Positions 48,551 to 57,576 are shown, counted from the stretch's first letter. The stretch is 64,000 bases of DNA from Micromonosporaceae bacterium KJ-029 (GCA_005402585.1 BIFP01000071.1:124001-188000), one strand, 5' to 3'. Made by a program: numbers and translations. The notes: generated by a model not told the origin, from the sequence alone.

Positions 48551-50554
48551 TCAGCCGGGCTCGTCCGCCGGAACGGCGGTCGACGCAACCAGCTGGAACG
48601 GCAGTCGTACCCGCACGAGGGTGCCCTGCGGCGTACGGTCGACGAGGTCGCACTCGCCGCCCAGTTCGGCGGCGCGTTCACGCATGGAGTCCAGCCCGAC
48701 GCCGCCCGGCCGGCGGGCCAGAATGCCCACGCCGTCGTCGCCGACCTCGACCACCAGGGCCCGGCCCCGGCGCACCACCACGTCGCAGATGGTGGCCTGG
48801 GCGTGCCGGGACACGTTGGCCAGAGCTTCGCCGACGATCCGGTACGCCGCCACCTCCACGGCGGCGGGCAACCGGTCCAGTTCGTCCTCCACCCGCAGTC
48901 GCACGGACAGGCCGGGGCCGTCGAAACGCTGGCACTCTGCCCGCAGGGCCGACTCCAACCCTCGGTCCAGGGCGGGTGGGCGTAACTGGTCGACCAGTTG
49001 CCGTACCTCGGCGGTGCAGGTCCGGAGGTCCTCGGCGAGCCCGTCGAGGATGCCGACCAGCCGCTGCCGGTCGGTGGCGAGCTTGCGGGCGGCCCGTACC
49101 TGCATGGACATGCCGGCGAAGGTGGGGCCGAGCCCGTCGTGCAGGTCGCGGCGCAGCCGGCGGCGCTCCTCCTCCCGCGCGGTGACCAGTCGCTCCCGGG
49201 AGGCCCGCAGGTCACGGATCAACCGCGCGGTCGCCGCCGCCACCGAGGCGTGCAGGGCGACGTCGCTGAGCAGGCGTCGCTCGACGGAGGTGAAGCGGGT
49301 GCCGGGCGTACGGTGTGCCACCACCAACCAGCCGACGCGCTCGCCGTGGGTGACCATGTCGAACCGTTCCACCGAACCCGTGGGCCGGCCGTGTTCGGCG
49401 TGCACCCTCGGGGGCCGGTCCTCGTCGTGGTCGCCGTCGGCGGCCAACTCGACAGCGACGTAGGGCACCTGCAGGGAGTCGGCGATGGTCCGGGTGAGCA
49501 GCGGCAGTACGGCCTGCGGCTCGACGGTACGTTCCAGCAGGTCCCCGAGGCGGGCCAGGACCGCGTACGGTTCGTCGCGCTCGCCGTAGAGCAGCCGGTT
49601 GACCCCACGCTGAACGCGGTGACGCAACGGCTCGAAGGTCACCGCGATCAGCCCGGTGGTCACCAGGGAGGCGTTGGAGGTGTCGCCGCGCAGCACCAGG
49701 TCACGCAGCAGGCTCACGGTGGCGACGAAGGCCACGATCACCAGCAGGCTCATCACCAGCCACACCAGCGTACGGTTGATCACCTGTTCCAGGCCGTAGA
49801 GCCGGTACCGCAGCACGGCGAGGGTCATCGCCCCGGGAATGGCGATCACCATGAGCACCCAGGCCCCGGCCAGGTTGAGCGCGTCGAGCACCAGCCCGAG
49901 CACGAACAACACTCCGGCCGCGAGCAGGCAGGCCAGCTGCTGGCGGGTCTCGCCGGTGGCGCGGCGCCAGCGCGCGGCCAGCGAGACCAGCACCGCCAGC
50001 ACCGCCAGCAGCTCGACCCCGATCGCCAGCAGGGCGAGCTGCACCAGCGTACGGGCCTGCGCGGTGGCGGCCGGCTCCGCCGAGAGCAGCAGCCGGCGCG
50101 GGTCGGAGAGCGCGGCGACCGCCAGCGCCAGGGTGGCTACGGCGGTGGTGACGACGACCAGGTACGCGACGGGACGCCACCGCCGTCCGGGCAGCCGACC
50201 GTCGGGAAAGACCAGCAGGGCGAGGATGATCAGCCCGTACGGCGGCCACCAGAGCCACTGCCCCACCCAGGCGACCGGGGTGATCCCGGTCCAGCTCAGC
50301 GCCAGGGCCGCCACGGCGGCGGTGAGCCCGGCGGCGGTCATCAGCCGACCGACCGGGTGGCCGGGGACACCGGCGAGCACCAACGCGCCGAGCGCGGTGA
50401 ACGCGGCGGCCAGGCTGGCGGTCAACGCCACCGGTCCCTGAGCGGCGGCATCCCAGCTCCACCAGTACCCGACCACGACGAGCAGGGCGGCGGCCATCCC
50501 CACCACCGCCAGGACCCGGCGGCGGACGGTCACTGGTGGCGAGGTCGGCGACAA
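48551..50554 (-). CDS. Sensor histidine kinase, HisKA_3 (NarX/DesK-like) type with N-terminal membrane domain
   Basis: A 667-residue kinase. About nine membrane helices fill residues 1-300. A GAF-like domain (about 340-450, EPYAVLARLGDLLERTVEPQ to HRTPGTRFTSVERRLLSDVA) follows. The dimerisation segment EEERRRLRRDLHDGLGPTFA carries the phospho-accepting His, and the HATPase has VGEALANVSRHAQ and VGDDGVGILA. The TTG at 50554 is chosen because gggaggg lies 5 bases upstream; GTG 50533 is an alternative. It signals to the regulator encoded next. The stimulus is unknown. Confidence 0.92.
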   Translation of the reverse strand: MSPTSPPVTVRRRVLAVVGMAAALLVVVGYWWSWDAAAQGPVALTASLAAAFTALGALVLAGVPGHPVGRLMTAAGLTAAVAALALSWTGITPVAWVGQWLWWPPYGLIILALLVFPDGRLPGRRWRPVAYLVVVTTAVATLALAVAALSDPRRLLLSAEPAATAQARTLVQLALLAIGVELLAVLAVLVSLAARWRRATGETRQQLACLLAAGVLFVLGLVLDALNLAGAWVLMVIAIPGAMTLAVLRYRLYGLEQVINRTLVWLVMSLLVIVAFVATVSLLRDLVLRGDTSNASLVTTGLIAVTFEPLRHRVQRGVNRLLYGERDEPYAVLARLGDLLERTVEPQAVLPLLTRTIADSLQVPYVAVELAADGDHDEDRPPRVHAEHGRPTGSVERFDMVTHGERVGWLVVAHRTPGTRFTSVERRLLSDVALHASVAAATARLIRDLRASRERLVTAREEERRRLRRDLHDGLGPTFAGMSMQVRAARKLATDRQRLVGILDGLAEDLRTCTAEVRQLVDQLRPPALDRGLESALRAECQRFDGPGLSVRLRVEDELDRLPAAVEVAAYRIVGEALANVSRHAQATICDVVVRRGRALVVEVGDDGVGILARRPGGVGLDSMRERAAELGGECDLVDRTPQGTLVRVRLPFQLVASTAVPADEPG

Positions 50555-50593
50555 CGGAGCCCTCCCGGGCGGTCGTAGGGGGTGGCGGGGCTG

Positions 50594-51079
50594 TCAGTGG
50601 GACCAGCCAGCCGCGTGTACGGCGTTGTGCAGAAGGTTGCCCGCGTGGCCGCGCACGTGCCGGGGCAACGCGTCGACGACGTCGGCGAAGTCCGGAGCGT
50701 CGCAGTCGGGTAGGCCGGCCAGCACCTGCTCCACGTCGACCCGATCGTCGCCGAGAACCTGCGGGCGGTGTCGGACGAACCGCTCCAGGTGGGCCATGAC
50801 CGCCTTGAACCGGCCGCGCAGGACCTCCGGTGTGGCCGATTGCATCGACCGGTGCAGCTCCACCAGCTGCCAGTCGGCCGAGAAGACCGGGATCAGCCGA
50901 CGGCCGGTGGGGTCGAAGAACTCCACTGCGCCGCCGAGCTTGTCGTAGTACCTCGGCTCGTCGAGCAACTCGGCGATGTCGCGGTAGACGTGGCAGAAGG
51001 TGTCGTCCCCGGCCAGCAGCACGATCCGCCCGTCGGTGTCGGTGGGGGCGAGGTCGGGTTCACGGGAAGGCAGGGTCAT
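50594..51079 (-). CDS. Hypothetical protein, conserved-looking, unknown function
   Basis: A 161-residue soluble protein from ATG 51079, preceded by a clear ribosome binding site (taggagat). The N-terminal half has strands (GRIVLLAGDDTFCHVYRDIA, GGAVEFFDPTGRRLIPVFSA); the C-terminal half is helical and basic then acidic (RGRFKAVMAHLERFVRHRPQ, DFADVVDALPRHVRGHAGN). I recognise no family. It lies just upstream of the kinase gene on the same strand (39 bp), so it could belong to the same transcript. Confidence 0.7.
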   Translation of the reverse strand: MTLPSREPDLAPTDTDGRIVLLAGDDTFCHVYRDIAELLDEPRYYDKLGGAVEFFDPTGRRLIPVFSADWQLVELHRSMQSATPEVLRGRFKAVMAHLERFVRHRPQVLGDDRVDVEQVLAGLPDCDAPDFADVVDALPRHVRGHAGNLLHNAVHAAGWSH

Positions 51080-51248
51080 CGCAATCTCCTAAGGATTCAC
51101 GCGAAACGTAGACGGTGCGCCGTCCACATTGGCACCGTCACCGGTATCGCATTCGTCGGCGAAGGTCCGACCTGCCCATCGTCACTCGGCGGGTGTCCCG
51201 CCGACCCGGGGCGGATGTCCCGGATCGGCGGGATCCTCGCCCGACCGG

Positions 51249-54200
51249 TCAGCCCAACCGAATCGCCCGGCTGGCCGCACGGGTCATGTCGACCGTGGCG
51301 GTCACGTCCGGCAGCCCTTCGACGTACGCGCCGGCGTGCAGCCGCCCCGACCAGTGGGTGTACCGCGCGGCGAGCTGATCGGCCCGTACCCCGGCCACGC
51401 CGACCAGGCAGGCGCTGAGCGGGTCACGGGGTGCGCCGCTCGTCGGCTGCGCGCAGCCGGCACCGTACTGCCCCTGGCCGGCCAGGGGATCGAACCCGGA
51501 ACGGTCGGCACCGCACGGGTCCCAGCCGTCGACCTGGGTGCAGCCGGCGTAGTTCGCCACCGCCTGCGCCATGACGTTGTGCAGGTGCCGGTTGGCGGAC
51601 TGGTCGGTGTCGCTGCGCGGCCGGGCCCAGTCGGCCGGCAGACCGTGGCTGCCGAAGAGCAGACCCCGCAGGCTGTCGTCGGACTCCAGCGCGGTGCCGA
51701 AGCCCAGCTCGGAGTAGGCCTGCAACAGTCGCAGCGAGTCGGAGACCTTCTTGCCCCGCTGCCAGAGCACCTTGGAGGAGTCCCAGGTGCCGCTGTCCGG
51801 TGCCGCGGTGCCGGTGCCGGCCAGCATCACCCGGTAGAAGTACTTCTGCCGGCCCGCGAGCATGCTGGCGGCCTTGGCCCGGGCGGTCACCGTCTGGGCG
51901 TCGACCGTCGGGATCGCAGCCGACTCGAAGGCCGCCCGGTAGGTGGTGTTCCAGCGCTCGTCGAGGTACTTGCGCTCGTCGTAGCAGTAGCCGTCCGGCT
52001 CCTGGGAGCGTACGTTCCACGAGCAGAAGACGCCGATCGGGAAGACCCGGGTGGCGCTGCGCACCTGCTGCCAGTCCCCGCCGGCCCACTTCACCTGGGA
52101 CCGTACGGTGATCTGCAGGTCCCCGCTGGTGGTGTGGAAGCGCGGCCCCTCGTTTTCCACCACGTTGACGAACTGCGCCTCGTAGCAGCTGGTGAAGGTG
52201 GGACGGTGGGTCGGCGGCAGGCCGTGGTTGGCCAGCTGGAACGGGTTCGGCAGGGTGCTGTGCCGCAGCGTGGCCGGCACGGCGCGGGTGCCGAGGGTCC
52301 CGGCGCAGGGGCTGATCGAGCCGCTTTCGCTGATCCGGTTGCCGGCGGCGATCTGCTGGTCCGGGCTGCCCCACATGTCGTACTCGGGGATCACGTCGCT
52401 GCCGTTCCAGAGCACCGCTCGGCGGACGTTGTCGGCCTGCTCGCCCCAGGCGTTCACGGCGGCGCGGTAGTCGGCGACCAGGGCGGTGAACAGGGCGTTG
52501 GTGACCCCGCCGGCCCCCGGCGCGCTGAACTGCCGGACCCGCTGGTTGATCTTGTCACCGGCTTCGGCGACCGCCTCGGCCCGGCCGGCGTCGATCCGCC
52601 TGGCGTACTGGGGGTTCTGCAGTTGCAGGATGTTGTACGTGCGGGCGGCGGTCTTCCAGGCGGCGGCGTTGGCCACCCGTCCGGTGGTCCAGGCTCCGCC
52701 GGCCCGCTGACCGGCCCACTGGGTCAGGTAGTTGATCGAGCCCTCGGGCAGGTAGAGGTCGAGCTGCGAGACCGGGTCGGCGGTGCTCGTCCCGGCGGGG
52801 ACGGTGAAGGTTCCCTCACTCTCGGCGCGCACCGTGGCGAACTCGAACGTCGGCGACTCCGCCTTGGGGAAGTAGGTGTTGATGTAGTCCGGGATCGGCT
52901 CCCCGGTGATCTCCTTGTGGTGCACGTACGTCGTGATCACCGTGTTGAGCGGGTCGCGGGCGATGTTCTCCAGCGCCACGTGGGTGGCGAGCGCCATCGA
53001 GTCGACCTTGCGTTCGATGGTCTGCAACTGGGTGGCGATCCGGCCGAGGTTGGCGTGGACCTGGTCCAGCGACCTGGTCAGCGCGTCGAGCTGAGCGGTC
53101 AGGTTGCCGTACATCTCGGTCAGCGCCGACTCGATCCGGTCGAACCGCCGGTCCATGCCCTGGGCCAGCCGGTTGATCTGGTCCCGGAGCTTGCCGATCT
53201 CGGCCTGCACGGCGGCATTCGGGTCGCCGCCGCCGGAGAAGAGGCCGATCAGACTCATCGCCGCGCCGAGCAGGTTACCGGTGAGCACCGCCGTACCCAT
53301 CGCGGTGGCGGCCACGCTCAGCCCCTGGCCGAGCACGGTGGTCATGTACGTGTTGATCGCGGTGACCGACGTGACGACCGCCTTGCCGATGGTCTCCAGC
53401 TGCTTGCCGAACTTCTTGTCGTGAAACCCCATCAACGTGGAGAGCACGCTCACCGTGGAGCCGAGCCCCTCGAAGATGGTCTTGTTCTCGGCCGTCTTGC
53501 GCTTCTCCTCGTCGATGACCGCCGGGGTCGGCTTCGGGTCCCCGTTGAGCGGGTACGTCGTCGCCTTGGCGATCACCTCGTCGGCCCGGGCCCGCCCGTC
53601 CACGTCCAGCACGGCCAGCGCGGCGTACGCCCGCTCCTGCACCAGCGCCCGGAACGCGGCCGGGTCGTCGCGCTCGTCCCGGATGGCGGCCAGCGGCACG
53701 TAGTGGCCGAGGGTACCGACGTTGCCGTCGGGGCGCGGTTCATGAATACGGGTCGCCAGCAGGGTGTCCACCGGGGTACGCACCGGCGTCTGGGTACGGC
53801 CGGTGAAGGCGCTGTCCCACCCGACGGCCAGGGCGTCGTCCACCTTCGCCCGCCGGTGCAGCTCTACCCAGGTGTCCCGGACGACGTCGCGGGACCGGGC
53901 GTTCCACGCGGCGTCCTGGTAGCCGCCCCGGACCAGGTTCAGCATGTCCGGCACCACGTTGGCGCCCTCCGCACCGATGGTGCTGTCCAGGAACGGCCGC
54001 AGCGTCGGGCCGGTCAGCACCGCCCCGCTGCTGCCGGTCGCCCCCAGCCGGGCCAGCAACGCCATCGCCAGGGAGAACCGGGACCGCTCCTCCCCGGCAC
54101 CGTCGGGCACCACCGGGGCGACGGCCGCCCGGGTGCCGTTGGCGTGCGCCGCCACCTGGGCGGCGTCGGCGCTCGGGTTCGCCGTGCGCCAGTCCAGCAG

Positions 54201-54461
54201 TTCGGCGGTGAGCAGCGCGTCGGTCAGTCCCGCAGCGCCGCTGTCGCGCAGCTGCACCACTGCCGAGAAGAGGGCGCCGTGCACCGTGTGCTCGTCGAAC
54301 GGCACCTGCTCGACCGCCCGCGCCGGAGTCTGGTGCATGGTCACCGCCAGCACCGCCGCGATCCCGACGGCACACCACCGTCCGAGGTTGCCCCGACGCC
54401 CAGGGGATCTCCCGAGCGGGCCGGCCCGCCCGACCGGACCTTTCGCCATTGTCGCCAACAC
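51249..54461 (-). CDS. Large secreted protein with a hydrophobic segment and coiled coil, candidate pore-forming toxin-like protein
   Basis: A 1070-residue protein. A signal peptide with a long n-region ends in TPARA (cleavage near residue 49). Residues 50-330 are mostly helical. Residues 361-410 form a hydrophobic region (VVTSVTAINTYMTTVLGQGL, LLGAAMSLIGLFSGGG), followed by a coiled coil at about 415-490 (EIGKLRDQINRLAQGMDRRF, LTRSLDQVHANLGRIATQLQ). This arrangement resembles alpha-helical pore-forming toxins, but I recognise no family. The C-terminal 500 residues contain beta-rich segments and several Cys (SCYEAQF, FCSWNV, GYCYDERKY, PCGAD). GTG 54461 is chosen for gggagga 5 bases upstream; ATG 54479 is an alternative. 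The gene stands alone. Confidence 0.8.
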   Translation of the reverse strand: MLATMAKGPVGRAGPLGRSPGRRGNLGRWCAVGIAAVLAVTMHQTPARAVEQVPFDEHTVHGALFSAVVQLRDSGAAGLTDALLTAELLDWRTANPSADAAQVAAHANGTRAAVAPVVPDGAGEERSRFSLAMALLARLGATGSSGAVLTGPTLRPFLDSTIGAEGANVVPDMLNLVRGGYQDAAWNARSRDVVRDTWVELHRRAKVDDALAVGWDSAFTGRTQTPVRTPVDTLLATRIHEPRPDGNVGTLGHYVPLAAIRDERDDPAAFRALVQERAYAALAVLDVDGRARADEVIAKATTYPLNGDPKPTPAVIDEEKRKTAENKTIFEGLGSTVSVLSTLMGFHDKKFGKQLETIGKAVVTSVTAINTYMTTVLGQGLSVAATAMGTAVLTGNLLGAAMSLIGLFSGGGDPNAAVQAEIGKLRDQINRLAQGMDRRFDRIESALTEMYGNLTAQLDALTRSLDQVHANLGRIATQLQTIERKVDSMALATHVALENIARDPLNTVITTYVHHKEITGEPIPDYINTYFPKAESPTFEFATVRAESEGTFTVPAGTSTADPVSQLDLYLPEGSINYLTQWAGQRAGGAWTTGRVANAAAWKTAARTYNILQLQNPQYARRIDAGRAEAVAEAGDKINQRVRQFSAPGAGGVTNALFTALVADYRAAVNAWGEQADNVRRAVLWNGSDVIPEYDMWGSPDQQIAAGNRISESGSISPCAGTLGTRAVPATLRHSTLPNPFQLANHGLPPTHRPTFTSCYEAQFVNVVENEGPRFHTTSGDLQITVRSQVKWAGGDWQQVRSATRVFPIGVFCSWNVRSQEPDGYCYDERKYLDERWNTTYRAAFESAAIPTVDAQTVTARAKAASMLAGRQKYFYRVMLAGTGTAAPDSGTWDSSKVLWQRGKKVSDSLRLLQAYSELGFGTALESDDSLRGLLFGSHGLPADWARPRSDTDQSANRHLHNVMAQAVANYAGCTQVDGWDPCGADRSGFDPLAGQGQYGAGCAQPTSGAPRDPLSACLVGVAGVRADQLAARYTHWSGRLHAGAYVEGLPDVTATVDMTRAASRAIRLG

Positions 54462-54479
54462 GTGTTCCTCCCACGGCAT

Positions 54480-55109
54480 GGACCGGGCGGGGCCCGGCCT
54501 CGTTGAGCCTTGACCGTTCAGAGGCTGGTGGGCGGGGCGTCCCGGACGGCAGGGACAACCGCCCCACCATCCCGGGACATCCGCTCCGGCCGGACCGGTC
54601 GCCGCTGCGTGACCTGTTGCTGCGGCGGGGAAACGCTGTTGGTTCCGTACGCCGCCGGTCCGCTGCACGTGGACGGTCAGATCGAGGTGATTCGCCTGGC
54701 AGCGCCGGGCCTGCGACAAGCTGATTGACGCAAGCGCCTTCACGACCTGGTCGGCGCAGTGCGGCGGGTGTCGCCGCGCAGCCGGGTGCTGGTGCCCGAG
54801 GACCACACCGCTTCTGCCCTGTGCCGGCGGGGCCCGGTCCAGGGCCCCGCCGGTCCGCCGGCGGCCAGGTCGCGCAGGGCCAACCGTCAGTATCGAGCAA
54901 TCACCTGGTCCGGACGGTCGCGTCGGCCGACACCGCCGAGGCCAGGGGCGCGAGTGTCCTGCCCGCCTACCGCCAGGTGTTCCTGCTGCCCGGGATGCTT
55001 GTGCTCGCCCTCGTCCGTGCCTTCGACCGAACCACCCACGCCCGGGCCGGGCATCTGGAGACCGGCACCCTGCTGGGTGCGCTCGCCGTCGCCGTGGTGA
55101 CGCTCGCGG
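54480..55109. other. Intergenic stretch without a convincing gene
   Basis: About 630 bp. A plus-strand frame ending at 55120 carries two hydrophobic segments (YRQVFLLPGMLVLALVRAF and GTLLGALAVAVVTLAVTA) and could be the end of a small membrane protein, but it has only a TTG start and no ribosome binding site. Another frame ending at 54728 has GPLHVDGQIEVIRLAAPG. Both may be remnants. No clear promoter is seen. Confidence 0.3.
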
Positions 55110-55673
55110 TCACGGCCTGACCGGCCGGTACCGCACACTCAGCTCGGCCGTCGGGTCGCCGGCACCGACCCGGTGGAGGTAGTGCGGCCGGCCACCGGGC
55201 AGGTCCAGCAGCCGGATGCCCTCCCCGAGCAGCACGGGCGCGATGTGCAGGTTGATCTCGTCGAGCAGCCCGCGTTCGAGAAGCTGGCCACCGATCGTCG
55301 GTGAATGCACCTCGACGTTCCTGCCGCCGGCCGCGGCCAGCGCGATCCGTACCGCCTCGGCCACGTCACAGTCCAGGAACGTGACGCCGTCGGCGGGTTT
55401 GGCGTCCTCCGGGTGGTGGGTGAGCACGAAGATGGGTCCGGTCCAGGCGCCGCCGTAGACCATGCTCGGATCCGGGAAGTGGTCCCAGCCGCGCCGGCCG
55501 CCCAGGATCGCGCCGGTAGTCCTGACGTACTCCTCGATCAGGCCCGGCTGGGGCGAGATGCCGGTCATCATCCAGTCCATCTCGTGGTTCGGCCCGGCCA
55601 CGAACCCGTCCAGGGACATGGTGAAGTGCCAGAGCACCTTGCCGTTCGCGGTCTGCGGTTCGATGTCGTTCAC
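55110..55673 (-). CDS. Dihydrofolate reductase (RibD C-terminal)-family protein
   Basis: A 187-residue protein with KVLWHFTMSLDGFVAGPNHE, AILGGRRGWDHFPDPSMVYG and EVHSPTIGGQLLERGLLDEI, the pattern of the DHFR-like proteins of actinomycetes. These bind NADPH; most have no proven substrate. GTG 55673 follows gaggagac. It lies 62 bp downstream of the ECF sigma factor on the same strand and is probably in its operon. Confidence 0.85.
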   Translation of the reverse strand: MNDIEPQTANGKVLWHFTMSLDGFVAGPNHEMDWMMTGISPQPGLIEEYVRTTGAILGGRRGWDHFPDPSMVYGGAWTGPIFVLTHHPEDAKPADGVTFLDCDVAEAVRIALAAAGGRNVEVHSPTIGGQLLERGLLDEINLHIAPVLLGEGIRLLDLPGGRPHYLHRVGAGDPTAELSVRYRPVRP

Positions 55674-55735
55674 TGCTGTCTCCTCTGCCGGCTGATTGCC
55701 TCGTGCGGTATTGAGACGGCATCCACCGCGGAATC

Positions 55736-56692
55736 TCATCGGTCCAGGCCGGGTGGAAGGTTGAACGACGGGAACAGGGCCGGCTCGTGGAACGCGACGA
55801 TCTCGGCTATCCGGCCGTCGCGGACCCGCAGCACGCCGATGCCGAACGGCTCGTACGCATGACCGCCCGGCGGACACCGGTACGTCGCCGCGGCCAACTG
55901 GCCGTTGGCGCCCGCCGGCAACATGCGCAGCGTTCCGATGTAGTCGGGTGAGCCGGCGTCCCAGCTCGCCGTCAGCGCTGCCAGCACGCTGTCGCGGTCG
56001 GCGAACCACTCCGGGTACGGCGGCATCGTCGCCCGCACGTCGCGCGCCAGCAGTTCGGCGACCTCGATCAGGTCGCCGCGCTCCACCGCGGACATGTAGC
56101 GGCGCAGGATCCTTCGGTCCTCGTCGGTGGGCGGGGCTGACGGGGCCCAGTCCGACCGGCCGGGCGGCAGGTGGGTGCGCAGGGTGGCTCTGGCCCGCTG
56201 CAGGGCACTGTTGACCGAGGCGACACTGCCGTCGAGGGCCTCGGCCGTCTGGCGGACCGGCCACCCCAGCACGTCGCACAGGATCGTCGCGGCACGCTGC
56301 CTCGGCGGCAGGTGCTGGATGGCGGCCAGGAACGCCAGCTCCAGGGTCTCCTTCGCGACCACCGCGGCCTCCGGGTCGTCGGCGCTCGGCGCCGCCGGCT
56401 CCCACAGGTGGTCGGGGAACGGCTGCAACCACGGGCCGGCCGGCGAATCGGCCTGGTCGGGCAGCGTCCGGCGGCTCCGGCCGTCGAGAAAGTCCAGGCA
56501 GGCGTTGGTGGCGATCCGGTACAGCCAGGCGCGCAGCGAGGAACGGCCCTCGAAGCCGTCCCGCCCGCGCCACGCCCGCAGGAACACCTCCTGGACCAGG
56601 TCCTCCGCCTCGTCGAACGAGCCGAGCATGCGGTAGCAGTGCACCCGCAACTCGCCCCGATGCCGCTCGGCACGTTCGGCGAAGTCGGTCAC
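55736..56692 (-). CDS. ECF sigma factor with C-terminal SnoaL-like domain
   Basis: A 318-residue sigma factor. Region 2 is ELRVHCYRMLGSFDEAEDLV with RSSLRAWLYRIATNACLDFL; region 4 is AFLAAIQHLPPRQRAATILC with QTAEALDGSVASVNSALQRA. The last 120 residues (DEDRRILRRYMSAVERGDLI, MPPYPEWFADRDSVLAALTA) form an NTF2/SnoaL-like domain, as in the SigJ/ECF41-type groups, where it modulates activity in place of an anti-sigma factor. GTG 56692 overlaps the stop of the truncated GNAT frame (GTGA). Confidence 0.9.
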   Translation of the reverse strand: MTDFAERAERHRGELRVHCYRMLGSFDEAEDLVQEVFLRAWRGRDGFEGRSSLRAWLYRIATNACLDFLDGRSRRTLPDQADSPAGPWLQPFPDHLWEPAAPSADDPEAAVVAKETLELAFLAAIQHLPPRQRAATILCDVLGWPVRQTAEALDGSVASVNSALQRARATLRTHLPPGRSDWAPSAPPTDEDRRILRRYMSAVERGDLIEVAELLARDVRATMPPYPEWFADRDSVLAALTASWDAGSPDYIGTLRMLPAGANGQLAAATYRCPPGGHAYEPFGIGVLRVRDGRIAEIVAFHEPALFPSFNLPPGLDR

Positions 56693-56901
56693 CGGGCGGC
56701 CGTCCAGGGGCCCTGCGCCTGGTGCGTGTCGGCCTCCCAGCACCGGCGCTCGGCCCACCACTCCGCGAGCACCGGCGCCGAGCCGAAGGTCAGCGCCTCC
56801 GGTGTCACCAGGCCGGCGTAGGCCGAGGCCCAGGAACGGTGGTGCGGGGCGCCGACGGCGGGCACGTCGTGATCGTTCGCGGTACGCAGACGGACGGTCA
56901 T
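56689..56901 (-). pseudogene. Truncated GNAT acetyltransferase (N-terminal 62 residues)
   Basis: Seventy residues starting MTVRLRTANDHDVPAVGAPH, followed by RSWASAYAGLVTPEAL and EWWAERRCWEADTH, which is the typical N-terminus of small GNAT enzymes. The frame ends abruptly before the acetyl-CoA-binding motif. Its stop overlaps the sigma-factor start, suggesting that a deletion joined the two. Confidence 0.6.
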
Positions 56902-56949
56902 TCGCCCGACGGTATCCGGACCGGCACCGCGACGCAGGCCACCATCGAC

Positions 56950-57189
56950 ATCGCCACGATGAAGGCCCGGCTACGCGACCCCGTCCTCCCCGACCACGCC
57001 GCCCACCTTCTCGCGGCGGGTCACGCCGCCGCCGGTGTTGCCCCCGGCAGCGGCTACGTCGACCAGTCCCACCTCCACCGCGAGGTCAAGGCGTTCGCCG
57101 GGCTCACGCCCACAGCCGTGGCCTCCGCACCGTGGCTTGCCATTGACGATGTTGCGTGGCCCGCCTCATCACCAACCCGAGCCCTGTGA
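56950..57189 (+). pseudogene. C-terminal remnant of an AraC-family regulator
   Basis: The plus-strand frame contains AAGVAPGSGYVDQSHLHREV, KAFAGLTPTAVASAPWLAID and DVAWPAS, the second HTH and tail of AraC-type regulators (GY.DQSHL.RE pattern). The preceding residues (MKARLRDPVLPDHAAHLLA) fit the first helices only loosely, and the N-terminal sensor domain is absent. No start or ribosome binding site is visible. Confidence 0.6.
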
Positions 57190-57312
57190 CGGGTGGCGAA
57201 ACCTTCCCGACCTTCGTTGAACGCCCGCGACGCGGCAGTCTCATCAGGCACGCACGCCAACTACGGGTTGCGAACAGAACTCGGATCTGTGTCTAAGGAC
57301 ACGACCGCCGGC

Positions 57313-57343
57313 TTGCCTTCCCGCCAGCGTGATCATGTACGGT
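57313..57343 (+). promoter_or_regulatory. Putative promoter for a leaderless polycysteine ORF
   Basis: A -10-like tacggt (57338-57343) ends 7 bases before the GTG at 57351, the spacing expected when transcription starts at the first base of the coding sequence. A weak -35-like ttgcct lies at 57313-57318 (19-base spacer). No ribosome binding site precedes the GTG, in keeping with leaderless translation. Confidence 0.45.
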
Positions 57344-57350
57344 GACCTGC

Positions 57351-57428
57351 GTGAACATTGCGCCGTCGTTGGACCGGACCCCGCTCGCGGTCCGTGTCGT
57401 CGCCGCGCGCCGCATCTGCTGTTGTTGA
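57351..57428 (+). CDS. Leader peptide ending in three cysteines (putative cysteine-responsive attenuator)
   Basis: A 25-residue ORF from GTG 57351 to TGA 57428. It is basic and hydrophobic and ends R-R-I-C-C-C-stop, with codons tgc tgt tgt, striking in DNA this rich in GC. In mycobacteria, leaderless short ORFs with polycysteine ends act as cysteine-responsive attenuators of downstream operons: slow decoding of Cys codons changes expression of the following genes. Here the ORF lies 148 bp upstream of an ABC importer operon. The intervening RNA can form stems at 57449-57469 and 57530-57553. The function is inferred by analogy. Confidence 0.7.
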   Translation: MNIAPSLDRTPLAVRVVAARRICCC

Positions 57429-57448
57429 CGGTCTGACACCCCGATCCG

Positions 57449-57553
57449 CGCCCGTGGCCTCCGCGCCACGCTGCCCGCGCGTCGTCATCAACGTCTGATC
57501 TGCCCTCGTTTGTGAACCCCTCATCACCGCGTCGCCGTATTCGCGCGACGTAG
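57449..57553 (+). promoter_or_regulatory. Potential attenuator stems between the leader ORF and the importer gene
   Basis: A short stem gtggc...gccac lies near 57452-57467, and a 6-bp stem cgtcgc/gcgacg at about 57531-57551, just before the ribosome binding site ggagaagg. Both are short; alternative pairing that depends on ribosome stalling is plausible but cannot be shown by eye. Confidence 0.3.
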
Positions 57554-57576
57554 GTTGCCTCTGCCTGGAGAAGGAC

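Noticed and set aside
51129..54506. 1125-codon plus-strand frame opposite the large secreted protein
   Set aside because: The minus strand has a signal peptide, ribosome binding site and coherent domains; this frame has none of them.
54725..55120. 131-codon plus-strand frame with two hydrophobic segments
   Set aside because: It has only a TTG start, no ribosome binding site, a random N-terminal half and no recognised family; kept as a remark in the intergenic entry.
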